From an uncultured Alphaproteobacteria bacterium (GTDB lineage: Bacteria; Pseudomonadota; Alphaproteobacteria; HIMB59; GCA-002718135), in contig CABYHL010000007.1 in assembly GCA_902518895.1 (NCBI GenBank), forward strand, positions 1 through 51,928: 51,928 nt of DNA, read 5' to 3'. A program made the position numbers and the translations under genes. The notes under the pieces were generated by a model. That model worked only from the letters and a program-made list of their open reading frames with translations, was not told the DNA's origin and ran no database searches. Of the stretch, positions 25,679-34,047 are shown piece after piece. Within the stretch, counting starts at the first letter, position 1; each line of letters opens with the position of its first letter.

Positions 25679-26673
25679 TTTGGATACAAAAGTCTAGGGT
25701 TTGAAATTATGCCAATTAAATCAGCTAATAAATTTAATATAACGTAAGTTGATGCAAATATTAAAGCGCAAGCCTGAACAACAGGAATATCTCTATTATA
25801 AACGGATCCAACCATTAATCTTCCTATGCCTTGATAATTAAATACAAACTCGACAACAACTGAACCAATTAACATGTAGGCAAGATTTATAGTTATTACT
25901 TGAGCAATTGGAGCCCAAGCATTAGGCAAAGCATGTTTCACAATTACTTCATATCTGGTAGCACCAGATAATTTTGCCATTTCGATATATTCACTTGATA
26001 AAATATTGATTATTGCAGATCGAGTCATTCTCATCATGTGACCCATTGTTACAAGCGTTAAAGTAAAAACAGGTAAAGCAGTTAAATAAAACCTATCAAT
26101 TAAGGATGTGTCTTCATTGACATTTGCTATAGTAGGAAAAACTGGAAACAAGGTAGCTAATAAAAGAATAAAAATATAACCAGTAAAAAACTCGGGAGAA
26201 GAAACAGTAACTAAACTAAAACCAGTTGCCGATCTATCGTAAACACTATTTCTGTATAAGGCAGCTGAAATACCTAGAAGTAATGCCAGTGGAATAGCTA
26301 CAAGAGCACTTACTCCGGTTAAAAAAAGTGTATTTTTCAGTCTGGGAATAATTAGTTCCACAACAAGTCTTGATCTATCACCTTGATCACCTTGTACTTT
26401 TGATCTACCTGAGAAAGAACTTCCAAAATCTCCCTGAAATACATTGGACAACCATTCAAAATATCTTGGGATTGGATGTTTATCTAAACCTAATTCTGAT
26501 CTAAGAGCCTCAACTGAGGATTTTGTAGCTGATTGTCCTAGAATCTCAGTTGCAAAATCTCCTGGCAAAAAAGAAAAACAACTAAAAATAATTACTGAAA
26601 AAGCGAATACAGTAATTAATCCAAGGCCAATTCTTAAAAAAATTGTTCTAAATATTGGGTGAATTTGGCTAAT
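25675..26673 (-). CDS. ABC importer permease, DppB type, probable ATT start
   Basis: The first permease of the importer. The frame has no ATG, GTG or CTG before its first hydrophobic segment, and the first TTG (26568) would remove the N-terminal membrane helix that all DppB proteins have. Upstream codons back to a TAG at 26683-26685 encode the expected helix (FLRLGLGLITVFAFSVIIFS). A strong AGGAGG (26679-26684) lies 5 nt before an ATT codon at 26671-26673, giving a normal 332-residue protein. Further motifs: SSFSGRSKV, and the EAA loop EYIEMAKLSGATRYEVIVKHALPN. The start is inferred from spacing and family length. Confidence 0.85.
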   Translation of the reverse strand: MSQIHPIFRTIFLRIGLGLITVFAFSVIIFSCFSFLPGDFATEILGQSATKSSVEALRSELGLDKHPIPRYFEWLSNVFQGDFGSSFSGRSKVQGDQGDRSRLVVELIIPRLKNTLFLTGVSALVAIPLALLLGISAALYRNSVYDRSATGFSLVTVSSPEFFTGYIFILLLATLFPVFPTIANVNEDTSLIDRFYLTALPVFTLTLVTMGHMMRMTRSAIINILSSEYIEMAKLSGATRYEVIVKHALPNAWAPIAQVITINLAYMLIGSVVVEFVFNYQGIGRLMVGSVYNRDIPVVQACALIFASTYVILNLLADLIGIISNPRLLYPK

Positions 26674-26864
26674 ATTGTCCTCCTAAATATTTTAATTTTG
26701 TTATTACTTAATTAAACCATTATGCAACCTAAATTTCATAAATTATCCGTTGAATTTAAATAATTTATATGTTTGTATGTTAATTAACTTAAGTTTGTTT
26801 TTTGTTAAATTTCTAGAAATAATGAACAAAAATAAAGGTTTTTGTTCAATAAAAGGGAGGACAA
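26674..26864. promoter_or_regulatory. Divergent promoter region between permease operon and binding protein
   Basis: This 191-nt gap is among the longest non-coding stretches of the window. It holds the Shine-Dalgarno of the permease gene (26679-26684, minus strand), an AT-rich stretch likely to contain back-to-back promoters, a perfect inverted repeat (26823-26848) and the GGGAGG Shine-Dalgarno of the binding-protein gene 4 nt before its ATG. I could not assign convincing -35/-10 boxes. Confidence 0.6.
26823..26848 (+). promoter_or_regulatory. 10-bp-arm inverted repeat upstream of binding-protein gene
   Basis: TGAACAAAAA and TTTTTGTTCA face each other across the 6-nt spacer TAAAGG. The perfect 26-nt repeat ends about 7 nt before the GGGAGG ribosome site. 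It could be an operator for a dimeric regulator or a 5'-UTR hairpin affecting mRNA stability. The repeat is seen directly; the role is inferred. Confidence 0.65.
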
Positions 26865-28493
26865 ATGAAAGATAAGAAAATAGACAAATATATTAAAGAG
26901 CAGTCTTCAAAGCTCACTAAAGGGCTAATTGACAGAAGACAGTTCATGATGTCTGTTCTTGCAACTGGTGTAACTTTACCAATAGCACTATCACTCGCTG
27001 ATAAAGCTGTTGCTGCTACTCCAAAAAAAGGCGGACATTTAAGATGGGGTAATGGTGCGGCTGATACTACAGATACACTTGATCCTGCAACTTATCAAAG
27101 TTCATTCATGCAAGCTACAGCTTGGTCATATCAAAACTGTTTAACGGTTGTTGACTCAGACCATACTATTGTTGGAGAGCTTGCTGAGTCAATTGAATCT
27201 GATGATGCTCAAACTTGGGTATATAATCTTCGTAAAGGAGTTGAATTCCATAATGGAAAATCAATGACTGCAGAAGACGTTGTACTTAACTATCAGTATC
27301 ACATGAATCCAGACACCGCTTCAGCAGCAGGTGGGTTGTTATCTCAAATTGAAACAATTTCTGCTGATGGAAATGACAGGGTTATTTTCAAGCTAAAAGG
27401 TGCAAACGCTGACTGGCCTGCAATAACTACTGACTATCACATTATGATTAAACCAACAAAAGATGGAGTTGTTGATGCTCAATCTACTGTTGGAACTGGT
27501 CCTTACATTATGGATGAATTTAATCCAGGTGTTGGAGCAAAATTTGGAAAAAGAAATCCAAATTATTTCAAAGGTGATAGTGTTGCACACTTTGATTCAG
27601 TTGAAGTTATCGGAATTAATGATCCTGCTACTAGACAAGCGGCATTATTAAATGGTGAAATAGACTGGATGAACGGTGTTGACTTAAGAACTGCAAATTT
27701 ACTAACAAGAGATCCAAATGTTGAAATTACTGCAGCATCTGGATATGCACATTATACAGCTCCAATGAGATTAAATGTGCCGCCATTTGATAATTTTGAT
27801 GTTCGTATGGCAATGAAGTTTGCAATCAAAAGACAAGAAATTGTTGATAAGATAATGCTAGGATATGGAACAGTTGGTAATGATCACCCGATCTCAACTG
27901 CTCACCCATACCACAACAATGCTTTAGAGCAGAGAGAGTTCGATGCTGATAAAGCTGCTTATCACTGGAAAAAATCTGGAGTAAGTGGACCAATTGAAAT
28001 TAGTACTTCTGAGGTTCCTTATGCAGGATGTACAGATGCAACTAACTTGATAGCAGCATCTGCTCAAGAATGTGGTATCGATCTTCGAGTTAAAAAAGAA
28101 CCTGAAGATGGTTACTGGAGTAACGTATGGAACACTAAAGGTTTCAGTATGAGTTCTTGGGGTGGAAGACCTACAGAAGATATGATGTGGTCTGCTGCAT
28201 TCACAGATGATACTGAGTGGAATGAAGCTGCTTGGGGTAATCTAGTTCAAACTGATTCAACTGTTCGTTTCAATGAACTTGTTAGAGCTGCTAGATCAGA
28301 ACTTGATGCAGAAAAAAGAAAATCAATGTACTGGGAAGCACAAGCTCTTTGTAACTACGATGGTGGTGCAATTGTTTATGCATTTAACCAATATGTTGGT
28401 GCTGGTTCTAAAAAACTTGCTCACGGTGAAGATGTTGCTGGTAACTGGGAAAGTGATGGTAACAAACTTTCTGAACGTTGGTGGTTTGCATAA
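26865..28493 (+). CDS. Family 5 extracellular solute-binding protein (DppA type), Tat-like signal
   Basis: Periplasmic binding protein of 542 residues for the importer encoded divergently. The N-terminus has a twin-arginine-type motif (LIDRRQFMMSVLATG, residues about 21-35), a hydrophobic stretch and a probable cleavage after AVAA near residue 51. The mature protein shows the family features FHNGKSMTAEDVVLNYQYH and GTGPYIMDEF. Family 5 proteins bind peptides, but also nickel, opines, sugars and other solutes. The operon partners (SDR, choline-dehydrogenase-like GMC) hint at a non-peptide substrate. A strong Shine-Dalgarno and less extreme codon AT content suggest high expression. Confidence 0.9.
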   Translation: MKDKKIDKYIKEQSSKLTKGLIDRRQFMMSVLATGVTLPIALSLADKAVAATPKKGGHLRWGNGAADTTDTLDPATYQSSFMQATAWSYQNCLTVVDSDHTIVGELAESIESDDAQTWVYNLRKGVEFHNGKSMTAEDVVLNYQYHMNPDTASAAGGLLSQIETISADGNDRVIFKLKGANADWPAITTDYHIMIKPTKDGVVDAQSTVGTGPYIMDEFNPGVGAKFGKRNPNYFKGDSVAHFDSVEVIGINDPATRQAALLNGEIDWMNGVDLRTANLLTRDPNVEITAASGYAHYTAPMRLNVPPFDNFDVRMAMKFAIKRQEIVDKIMLGYGTVGNDHPISTAHPYHNNALEQREFDADKAAYHWKKSGVSGPIEISTSEVPYAGCTDATNLIAASAQECGIDLRVKKEPEDGYWSNVWNTKGFSMSSWGGRPTEDMMWSAAFTDDTEWNEAAWGNLVQTDSTVRFNELVRAARSELDAEKRKSMYWEAQALCNYDGGAIVYAFNQYVGAGSKKLAHGEDVAGNWESDGNKLSERWWFA

Positions 28494-28509
28494 AATATTA
28501 ATTTTCTTT

Positions 28510-28538
28510 GTGGCGCATTTAAATGCGCCACACTTTTT
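28510..28538 (+). terminator. Intrinsic terminator after binding-protein gene
   Basis: A perfect 22-nt palindrome (GTGGCGCATTT facing AAATGCGCCAC, 28510-28531), GC-rich for this genome, is followed by ACTTTTT. It starts 16 nt after the stop of the solute-binding-protein gene and leaves only 26 nt before the next ATG, so it probably attenuates transcription into the downstream genes. Confidence 0.85.
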
Positions 28539-28557
28539 CTTCTAATCTTCCGAAAAA

Positions 28558-29481
28558 ATGTTTTTAAAAAATAAGAAATATCTCTTTGATGGAGGTTCAG
28601 GTCAAACTTTAATGGAAATGGGTTTAGAAACAAAAGGTGATCTTTGGTCTGCACAAGCTTTATTAAATGAAAATAATCACCAAATGGTTGTAGATATGCA
28701 TAAGAATTTTATAAATGCAGGATCACAATTAATCGTTACTTCAAATTTTAGTGTTAGAAGAAGACTGTTAAAAAATTACAATTTACTTGATAAATTTGAA
28801 TTTGGAATACGATCTGCTGGAGCACTTGCATTAAAAGCAAAAAATGAAAGTGATAAAAAAGTTATTGTTGCAGGCTCATTGCCAAATCAAGGTGTTACAT
28901 ATTCCCCAATACATTTTGAAACTGATGAAACCATGTTTAACTATTTTTATGAAATTGCAAAGATATTAAAAGATTATGTCGATATATTTTACTTAGATGT
29001 TTTGTGTTCCATCAAAGAAATAAAAATTGCTTTAGAAGCTTCAAAAGAATTTAATAAACAAGTTCTTGTAGGTGTTCATTTACGTTATGACGGAAAATTA
29101 CCATCTGGAGAAAGTCTTGATGAACTGTTTGAAACTATTCAAAAATTTAATTGTTGTGGCATAGTATCAGCCTGCGTATCACCTGAAATCATTAATTTGA
29201 GTATTCCTATGTTTAATAAACAAAAGCTTCCTTTTGGTTATAAAATGAATTTATTTAAAGAACTGCCTACTAGTAATGAAGAAAAATTTAATTCAGAAGG
29301 TTTTGAAGAAAATTATGATTATGTTGATCCCGTTGAGTTACTTGGAACTCGAAATGAAGAATTTGGAGAAGAAAAATATAAAAAGTTTGTTTTAAATTCT
29401 TTAAATGAAGGTGTTACTCTAGTTGGTGGATGTTGTGAAGTAAAGCCACGACATATTGAAGCTATTAAGAATTTATTTTAA
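28558..29481 (+). CDS. Homocysteine S-methyltransferase family protein, possible betaine-homocysteine type
   Basis: A zinc-dependent methyltransferase barrel of 307 residues. It shows LFDGGSGQTLMEMG at the start, SNFSVRRRLL, and zinc cysteines in VSACVSPE (about 206) and GGCCEVKPRHI near the C-terminus. It would transfer a methyl group to homocysteine to make methionine. Donors in the family include S-methylmethionine, glycine betaine and DMSP. Glycine betaine is favoured because the window makes it from carnitine and perhaps choline, but the sequence does not decide. It starts 26 nt after a terminator, so transcription probably comes by read-through from the binding-protein gene. Confidence 0.82.
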   Translation: MFLKNKKYLFDGGSGQTLMEMGLETKGDLWSAQALLNENNHQMVVDMHKNFINAGSQLIVTSNFSVRRRLLKNYNLLDKFEFGIRSAGALALKAKNESDKKVIVAGSLPNQGVTYSPIHFETDETMFNYFYEIAKILKDYVDIFYLDVLCSIKEIKIALEASKEFNKQVLVGVHLRYDGKLPSGESLDELFETIQKFNCCGIVSACVSPEIINLSIPMFNKQKLPFGYKMNLFKELPTSNEEKFNSEGFEENYDYVDPVELLGTRNEEFGEEKYKKFVLNSLNEGVTLVGGCCEVKPRHIEAIKNLF

Positions 29482-29522
29482 AATTTTTTTTTCATTATTT
29501 TGTGATAAGTTGAATAAATTTT

Positions 29523-30752
29523 ATGGGAGATTTAGTTAGTAATTACAGATTTGTTGTAAAACCAGTTGTTAAAGAAACTGGTAGATCTCTAGATTTGGCT
29601 AGACCCATGAAAATACATCCTCTTACTTATCAAGAGTTACCACTTAACCCCGAATATACTAACTACGCTGATGGTAGATTTACACTTGAAAAATTATCTC
29701 ATGCTACAGCAGATGAAATGTATTGGAAAGCTAGACAAGAAATAATTTTACGTCATACAGGTGAGCATCCATACGAAATATCTGGTCCGGATGCTGAAAA
29801 TTTACTTCAACAAATATTTACTAGAGATATTTCAAAAGTTAAAATTGGAAGATGCTCCTATCAATTTGCTTGTTACCATGATGGAGGAATGATTTCAGAT
29901 GGATTATTATTAAGATTAGAAAAAAATAAATTTTGGTTTGCCCAAGGTGATGGACATTTATACAGTTGGTACAAAGCTCATTCAAAAAATTTAGATGTTG
30001 AAATTAAAGATCCAAACGTTTGGGTTAGTCAAATACAAGGCCCTAAATCTCTAAAACTTTTAGAAAAACTAGTTGATCAACCATTAAAAAATAATTTTAA
30101 TTATTTTGATTGGGTTGAAACTTCAATTGCTTCAGAAAAAGTAATTATAAGCAGAACAGGTTTTACAAATGAACTTGGCTGGGAGATTTATTTAAGGCCA
30201 GAAAATGATTCAAAAAAAATTGGAGACTTAATACTCAGTAAGGGTGAAGAAATGGGAATGATCCTTACAGCCTCTCCAGGATTTAGATGTAGAAGAATTG
30301 AAGCAGGTCTCTTGTCTGCAGGGAGAGATTTTACAAGAGACAGATCTCCATTTGCTGTTGGATTAGGAAAATTTATAGATTTTAATAAAGGTGATTTTAT
30401 TGGAAGAGATTATTTACTAAATGCAAGCAAAGATTGCTTAACATGGGGTATGAGAGTGGAAAATAGCTTTGCGTTGGTTGATTCTGAAATTTCTATTAAT
30501 AATAAAAAAGTTGGAATTGTAACTTCAAGTACATGGTCACCATTTCAAGTTTGTGGTGTTGCTATAGTTCATATGGATAATGCAGAATTTGGACCAGACA
30601 CAATAGTAGATGTTAGTTGTGATGATGGTAGTGTGCAAAAAGGTGAAATTTGTACTTTACCAATGTATGATGAGAAAGGTGAAATACAAAGAGGTTTAAA
30701 AGAGGATATTCCATCTAGTCCAATACCTTGGAAGGGTATTTCAAAAAACTAG
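29523..30752 (+). CDS. GcvT/DmdA-like aminomethyltransferase-fold protein
   Basis: A 409-residue tetrahydrofolate-binding protein of the GcvT family. It contains GEHPYEISGPDAENLL, NVWVSQIQGPKS, SRTGFTNELGWEIYL and FRCRRIEAGLLSAGRDFTRDRSPFAVGLGKF, which line the folate pocket, and a C-terminal OB-like domain. Such proteins move a one-carbon unit from a methylated amine or sulfonium onto tetrahydrofolate. The DmdA-like gene at 34048 is a distant paralogue. In this run it might demethylate a betaine or sarcosine derivative, or serve a methylated hydroxy acid. The exact reaction is unknown. Confidence 0.8.
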   Translation: MGDLVSNYRFVVKPVVKETGRSLDLARPMKIHPLTYQELPLNPEYTNYADGRFTLEKLSHATADEMYWKARQEIILRHTGEHPYEISGPDAENLLQQIFTRDISKVKIGRCSYQFACYHDGGMISDGLLLRLEKNKFWFAQGDGHLYSWYKAHSKNLDVEIKDPNVWVSQIQGPKSLKLLEKLVDQPLKNNFNYFDWVETSIASEKVIISRTGFTNELGWEIYLRPENDSKKIGDLILSKGEEMGMILTASPGFRCRRIEAGLLSAGRDFTRDRSPFAVGLGKFIDFNKGDFIGRDYLLNASKDCLTWGMRVENSFALVDSEISINNKKVGIVTSSTWSPFQVCGVAIVHMDNAEFGPDTIVDVSCDDGSVQKGEICTLPMYDEKGEIQRGLKEDIPSSPIPWKGISKN

Positions 30753-30800
30753 TATATTTTATAATAGAATTATAAATTATATTAGAATACAAATATTAAA

Positions 30801-31964
30801 ATGAATGAACTCATTAAACCTAGCAATAAAATCCATACAATAGATGATGCAATAAGGTTATCAAAAAAGAGATTACCAAAATTGGTCTTTGATTTCATTG
30901 ATGGAGCATCAGGAGATGATAAACTTGCTGAAATTAATAGTAAAGCATTAGATCAAATTAGACTTGAACCTAAGGTTTTCAGAAATGTCGAGAATAGAAA
31001 ATTAAGTAAAAAAATATTTGATTTTCATTTTGATTATCCATTTGGATTTGCACCAATGGGAATGACAAATCTTTCATGGCCTGAAGCAGATAAAATGATA
31101 GCAAAAGAAAGTGCGTATAATAATATTCCAACATGTGTTTCAATGGCTTCTAGTACTACGCTTGAAGATATGTTTACTTTTTCAGAAGGTCATTCGTGGA
31201 TGCAAATATATATTTTTCAAAATGAAGAATTTATTATGGAATTATTAAAAAGAGCAGAAGGCATAGGGTATGAGGTTTTAATTCTTACTGTTGATGTTCC
31301 TATTCTTTCAAGAAGGGCCAGAGATGATAGAAATGGATTTGGTTATCCATTTAAAATTGGCCCAAAACAATTTTTAGATTTTGCACTACATCCTCAATGG
31401 AGCTTAACAACTTTGTTTAAAGGTGCTCCACAACCAATGAATTATGTTACCTCCAAAAGTGGTGATCAAGTTTTTAGACGAAAAGAAAGTAGAGGGGCAA
31501 CTGATTGGCATACTCTAAAAAGGGTTCGTGACTCTTGGAAAGGAAAATTAATAATCAAAGGAGTAATGAATTCTGAAGATGCTTTGAAAATTAAAGAGGC
31601 TGGTGCTGATGCAATTCAAGTATCAAATCATGGTGGAAGACAATTAGATAGTGCTACTGCTTCTATTAATGCTTTACCATTTATACGAAAAGCTTTGGGA
31701 GACGATTTTCCAATACTTTTTGATAGTGGAATTAGAAGTGGTAGTGATATTTTACGCGCGTTAGCTCTGGGAGCTGACTTTGTTATGTTTGGCAGACCTC
31801 TAATGTATGCCATCGGTGCGGATGGCGCAAAAGGTCTTAGAAGAATCATTAACCTTATTAAAGAAGAGTTAAGTACAAATCTTGGCTTAGTGGGATTAAC
31901 CGATATAAATGAAGTTGATAAAAAAATTATAGCAGAGAAATTTTTTAAGGATATAAAGTATTAA
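30801..31964 (+). CDS. FMN-dependent alpha-hydroxy-acid oxidase/dehydrogenase (LldD-like)
   Basis: A 387-residue member of the lactate dehydrogenase/glycolate oxidase family. It has a FMN barrel with FAPMGMTNLSWPEAD, QIYIF, LTVDVPILSRRARD, IIKGVMNSEDALK, and the catalytic His277 in SNHGGRQLD. It oxidises an L-2-hydroxy acid to the 2-keto acid and passes electrons to oxygen or the respiratory chain. No membrane segment or fused cytochrome is visible, though a mobile segment (FALHPQWSL) could attach it peripherally to the membrane. The next gene, a ThDP lyase starting 1 nt after, could use the 2-keto acid it makes. Confidence 0.88.
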   Translation: MNELIKPSNKIHTIDDAIRLSKKRLPKLVFDFIDGASGDDKLAEINSKALDQIRLEPKVFRNVENRKLSKKIFDFHFDYPFGFAPMGMTNLSWPEADKMIAKESAYNNIPTCVSMASSTTLEDMFTFSEGHSWMQIYIFQNEEFIMELLKRAEGIGYEVLILTVDVPILSRRARDDRNGFGYPFKIGPKQFLDFALHPQWSLTTLFKGAPQPMNYVTSKSGDQVFRRKESRGATDWHTLKRVRDSWKGKLIIKGVMNSEDALKIKEAGADAIQVSNHGGRQLDSATASINALPFIRKALGDDFPILFDSGIRSGSDILRALALGADFVMFGRPLMYAIGADGAKGLRRIINLIKEELSTNLGLVGLTDINEVDKKIIAEKFFKDIKY

Positions 31965-31965
31965 A

Positions 31966-33708
31966 ATGGGAGATAAAAAGATTAGAGGTGGGGCATTAGT
32001 TGCAAGAGCTCTTAGAGACAAAGGTATTGATAATGTATTTACACTTTCTGGAGGTTTTTGTAATCCAGCACTTGAAGGATTTATGGAGTGTCAAATTAAT
32101 GTAATTAATTGTCCTCATGAACAAATTGCTGGTCATTTAGCTGATGGTCATACTAGAATATCAAGAAAACCATCCGTTTGTATTGTCGGGCCAGAAGGTT
32201 TTGCAAATGCAGTGCCTTCAATGATGGAAGCATGGGGTGAAAGATCACCTGTTATTTTTATAACTGGATCAAGTAGCTTAAAAAGACAAGGAGCAGGTGG
32301 TTTTAAAGAAATAGATGATGTATCTATAGCAGCACCGTTAACAAAATACAGTGCAAGTATAACAGATGGCAATAGAATAAGAGAGTTCGTAGATAAAGCA
32401 TATAGAATTGCAACAAATGGCTATCCTGGTGCAGTACATTTAAGTGTACCAGTAGATATAATGTTTTCATCATTTGCAGATGATGCAGGTTTAGAAGAAA
32501 GACCTTTTACTCATCAAAAGAAACCTCTCGCAAAAGCTTGGCCCAATCCTGAGAGTTTAAATGAAATATTTGATTTAGCAATTAATGCACAAAACCCTGT
32601 TTTTATTGGAGGGCATGGTGTTTGGTGGTCTAGTGCAGAAAAAAAATTAGAGCAAGCAGGCTTTGAATTAAACATTCCAATATTTAATATACCATACCAT
32701 CAGAAGCTTTTAGGCGAAGAAGTAGATTCATACATGGGTCTGGCAGATATTCATCAATATCCTCCATCAAAAATGGCTCTTCATGAATCAGATTTGGTTC
32801 TTATGATTGGTGCACGTCTTGATAATCAAATGAATTTTGGAAATCCTCCACTTTTTCCAAAAAGTACTAAGCTTGTTTGTATTAATGGATCGCATGAAGA
32901 AATAGAATTAAATAGAGCTGCAGATATTAACTTACTTTGTGACCCTGGAGTTTTTTTGGATAAACTCATAGAGTTAAAGAAAAACAGTAAATGGAAACTA
33001 AACAATGAATGGTTTAATAAGAATAAAAAAGAGAAAAAAAATTGGATCAATAAAACATTAGATGACTTAAATAAAGAAACTGAAGAGACCAAAAAAAATG
33101 GTGGAAAAATTCATCCTCTTCAATTAGCTTTAGATGTTCAAGAAGTGTTAACTGAAAATGATTGGTTAGTTATTGATGGTGGTAATACGCATTTCTGGTC
33201 CGAGATTGCAATTAATATTGCTGGATCAAAAGGTAAAAAACTCGGAGGAATATTGCATCCAGGTACCTTCAGTATGTTAGGTGTTGGAGTTCCTTTTGCA
33301 ATATCAGCTAAAAATCTTAATCCTAAATCTAATGTTGTTTTAATAAGTGGAGATGGTGCATTTTTATCTGGAGGATTGTCAATTGAAGCTGCATTTCAAG
33401 AAAAAAAACCTATTGTTGTTGTTATAGATAATAATGGAGGTCTTGACTGTATTTCTCAACAACAAGAAAGGTTATTTGAAAGTGGGAAACATTTTGCAAC
33501 TGATTTTAGAGACATTCCATTTCATTCAATTTTTGAAGGTTTTGGGGGACATGGAGAATTAGTTACTAAAAGAGAGGATTTAGGCCCTGCTCTAAAAAGA
33601 GCATTAGAAAGTGGTAAAACTGCATGTGTAAATGTTAAGGCTAAAGGTGTTATAAGTCCAATAGTTGCTGCAGTTAGTGATAAAAGAGATAAAGCGTCTA
33701 TAGAGTAG
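31966..33708 (+). CDS. Thiamine diphosphate-dependent lyase/decarboxylase, acetolactate-synthase family
   Basis: A 580-residue ThDP enzyme. Its N-terminal domain carries the catalytic Glu in CPHEQIAGHLADGHTR (about residue 53), the middle domain an altered FAD/ADP fold, and the C-terminal domain the SGDGAFLSGG...NNGG cofactor motif (about 464-490). Family members include acetolactate synthase, benzoylformate and oxalyl-CoA decarboxylases, and 2-hydroxyacyl-CoA lyase. No ilvN-like small subunit is adjacent, so a role in valine synthesis is unlikely. Decarboxylation or ligation of the keto acid from the upstream oxidase is the simplest idea. Confidence 0.82.
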   Translation: MGDKKIRGGALVARALRDKGIDNVFTLSGGFCNPALEGFMECQINVINCPHEQIAGHLADGHTRISRKPSVCIVGPEGFANAVPSMMEAWGERSPVIFITGSSSLKRQGAGGFKEIDDVSIAAPLTKYSASITDGNRIREFVDKAYRIATNGYPGAVHLSVPVDIMFSSFADDAGLEERPFTHQKKPLAKAWPNPESLNEIFDLAINAQNPVFIGGHGVWWSSAEKKLEQAGFELNIPIFNIPYHQKLLGEEVDSYMGLADIHQYPPSKMALHESDLVLMIGARLDNQMNFGNPPLFPKSTKLVCINGSHEEIELNRAADINLLCDPGVFLDKLIELKKNSKWKLNNEWFNKNKKEKKNWINKTLDDLNKETEETKKNGGKIHPLQLALDVQEVLTENDWLVIDGGNTHFWSEIAINIAGSKGKKLGGILHPGTFSMLGVGVPFAISAKNLNPKSNVVLISGDGAFLSGGLSIEAAFQEKKPIVVVIDNNGGLDCISQQQERLFESGKHFATDFRDIPFHSIFEGFGGHGELVTKREDLGPALKRALESGKTACVNVKAKGVISPIVAAVSDKRDKASIE

Positions 33709-33711
33709 GAT

Positions 33712-34047
33712 ATGGCAATTTTTTCTACACATTTACTAAACTCAATAGATGGCACGCATGCAAGTGATGTAGAAATTGTTATTTATAAAGTAAATAATAA
33801 TAACAAAGTTGTATTTCTAGAAGATAAAACAGATAGCTCTGGAAGAATGCTTAAAGAATTTGAATTAACGGAAGAAGATTGTGAAAGTGATTATGAAATG
33901 ATAATTAATTCTGGTAAATATTTTAGAAATACTAGTGAAATAATTAATTCAATAAGTGTTAAATTTAAAATGAAAGATCCTCTTAAAAAATATCACATAC
34001 CTTTAATTGTTTCTCCAAACGGATACTCAATATGGTGGTCTAAATAA
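33712..34047 (+). CDS. Transthyretin-like / 5-hydroxyisourate-hydrolase-like protein
   Basis: A 111-residue HIUase-fold protein. It begins FSTHLLNSIDGTHASDV with His7, has Arg45 in SSGR, and His95 in KKYHIPLIVSPNGYS; these correspond to the catalytic His-Arg-His set of HIUases. The C-terminal tetrapeptide YRGS, present in all classic HIUases and forming part of the active site, is replaced by WWSK. No uricase or OHCU decarboxylase is nearby. It therefore probably hydrolyses another ring or lactone-like intermediate, or has lost activity. It starts 3 nt after the ThDP gene and abuts dmdA. Confidence 0.78.
   Translation: MAIFSTHLLNSIDGTHASDVEIVIYKVNNNNKVVFLEDKTDSSGRMLKEFELTEEDCESDYEMIINSGKYFRNTSEIINSISVKFKMKDPLKKYHIPLIVSPNGYSIWWSK

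Noticed and set aside
28273-28545. Plus-strand frame overlapping the end of the binding-protein gene
   Set aside because: Runs in another frame through conserved DppA-type sequence and the terminator palindrome; not coding.
31966-33708. Acetolactate synthase large subunit (ilvB) as the identity of the ThDP enzyme
   Set aside because: No small-subunit gene or other branched-chain synthesis genes are adjacent, and the operon is catabolic; a different ThDP lyase is more likely.
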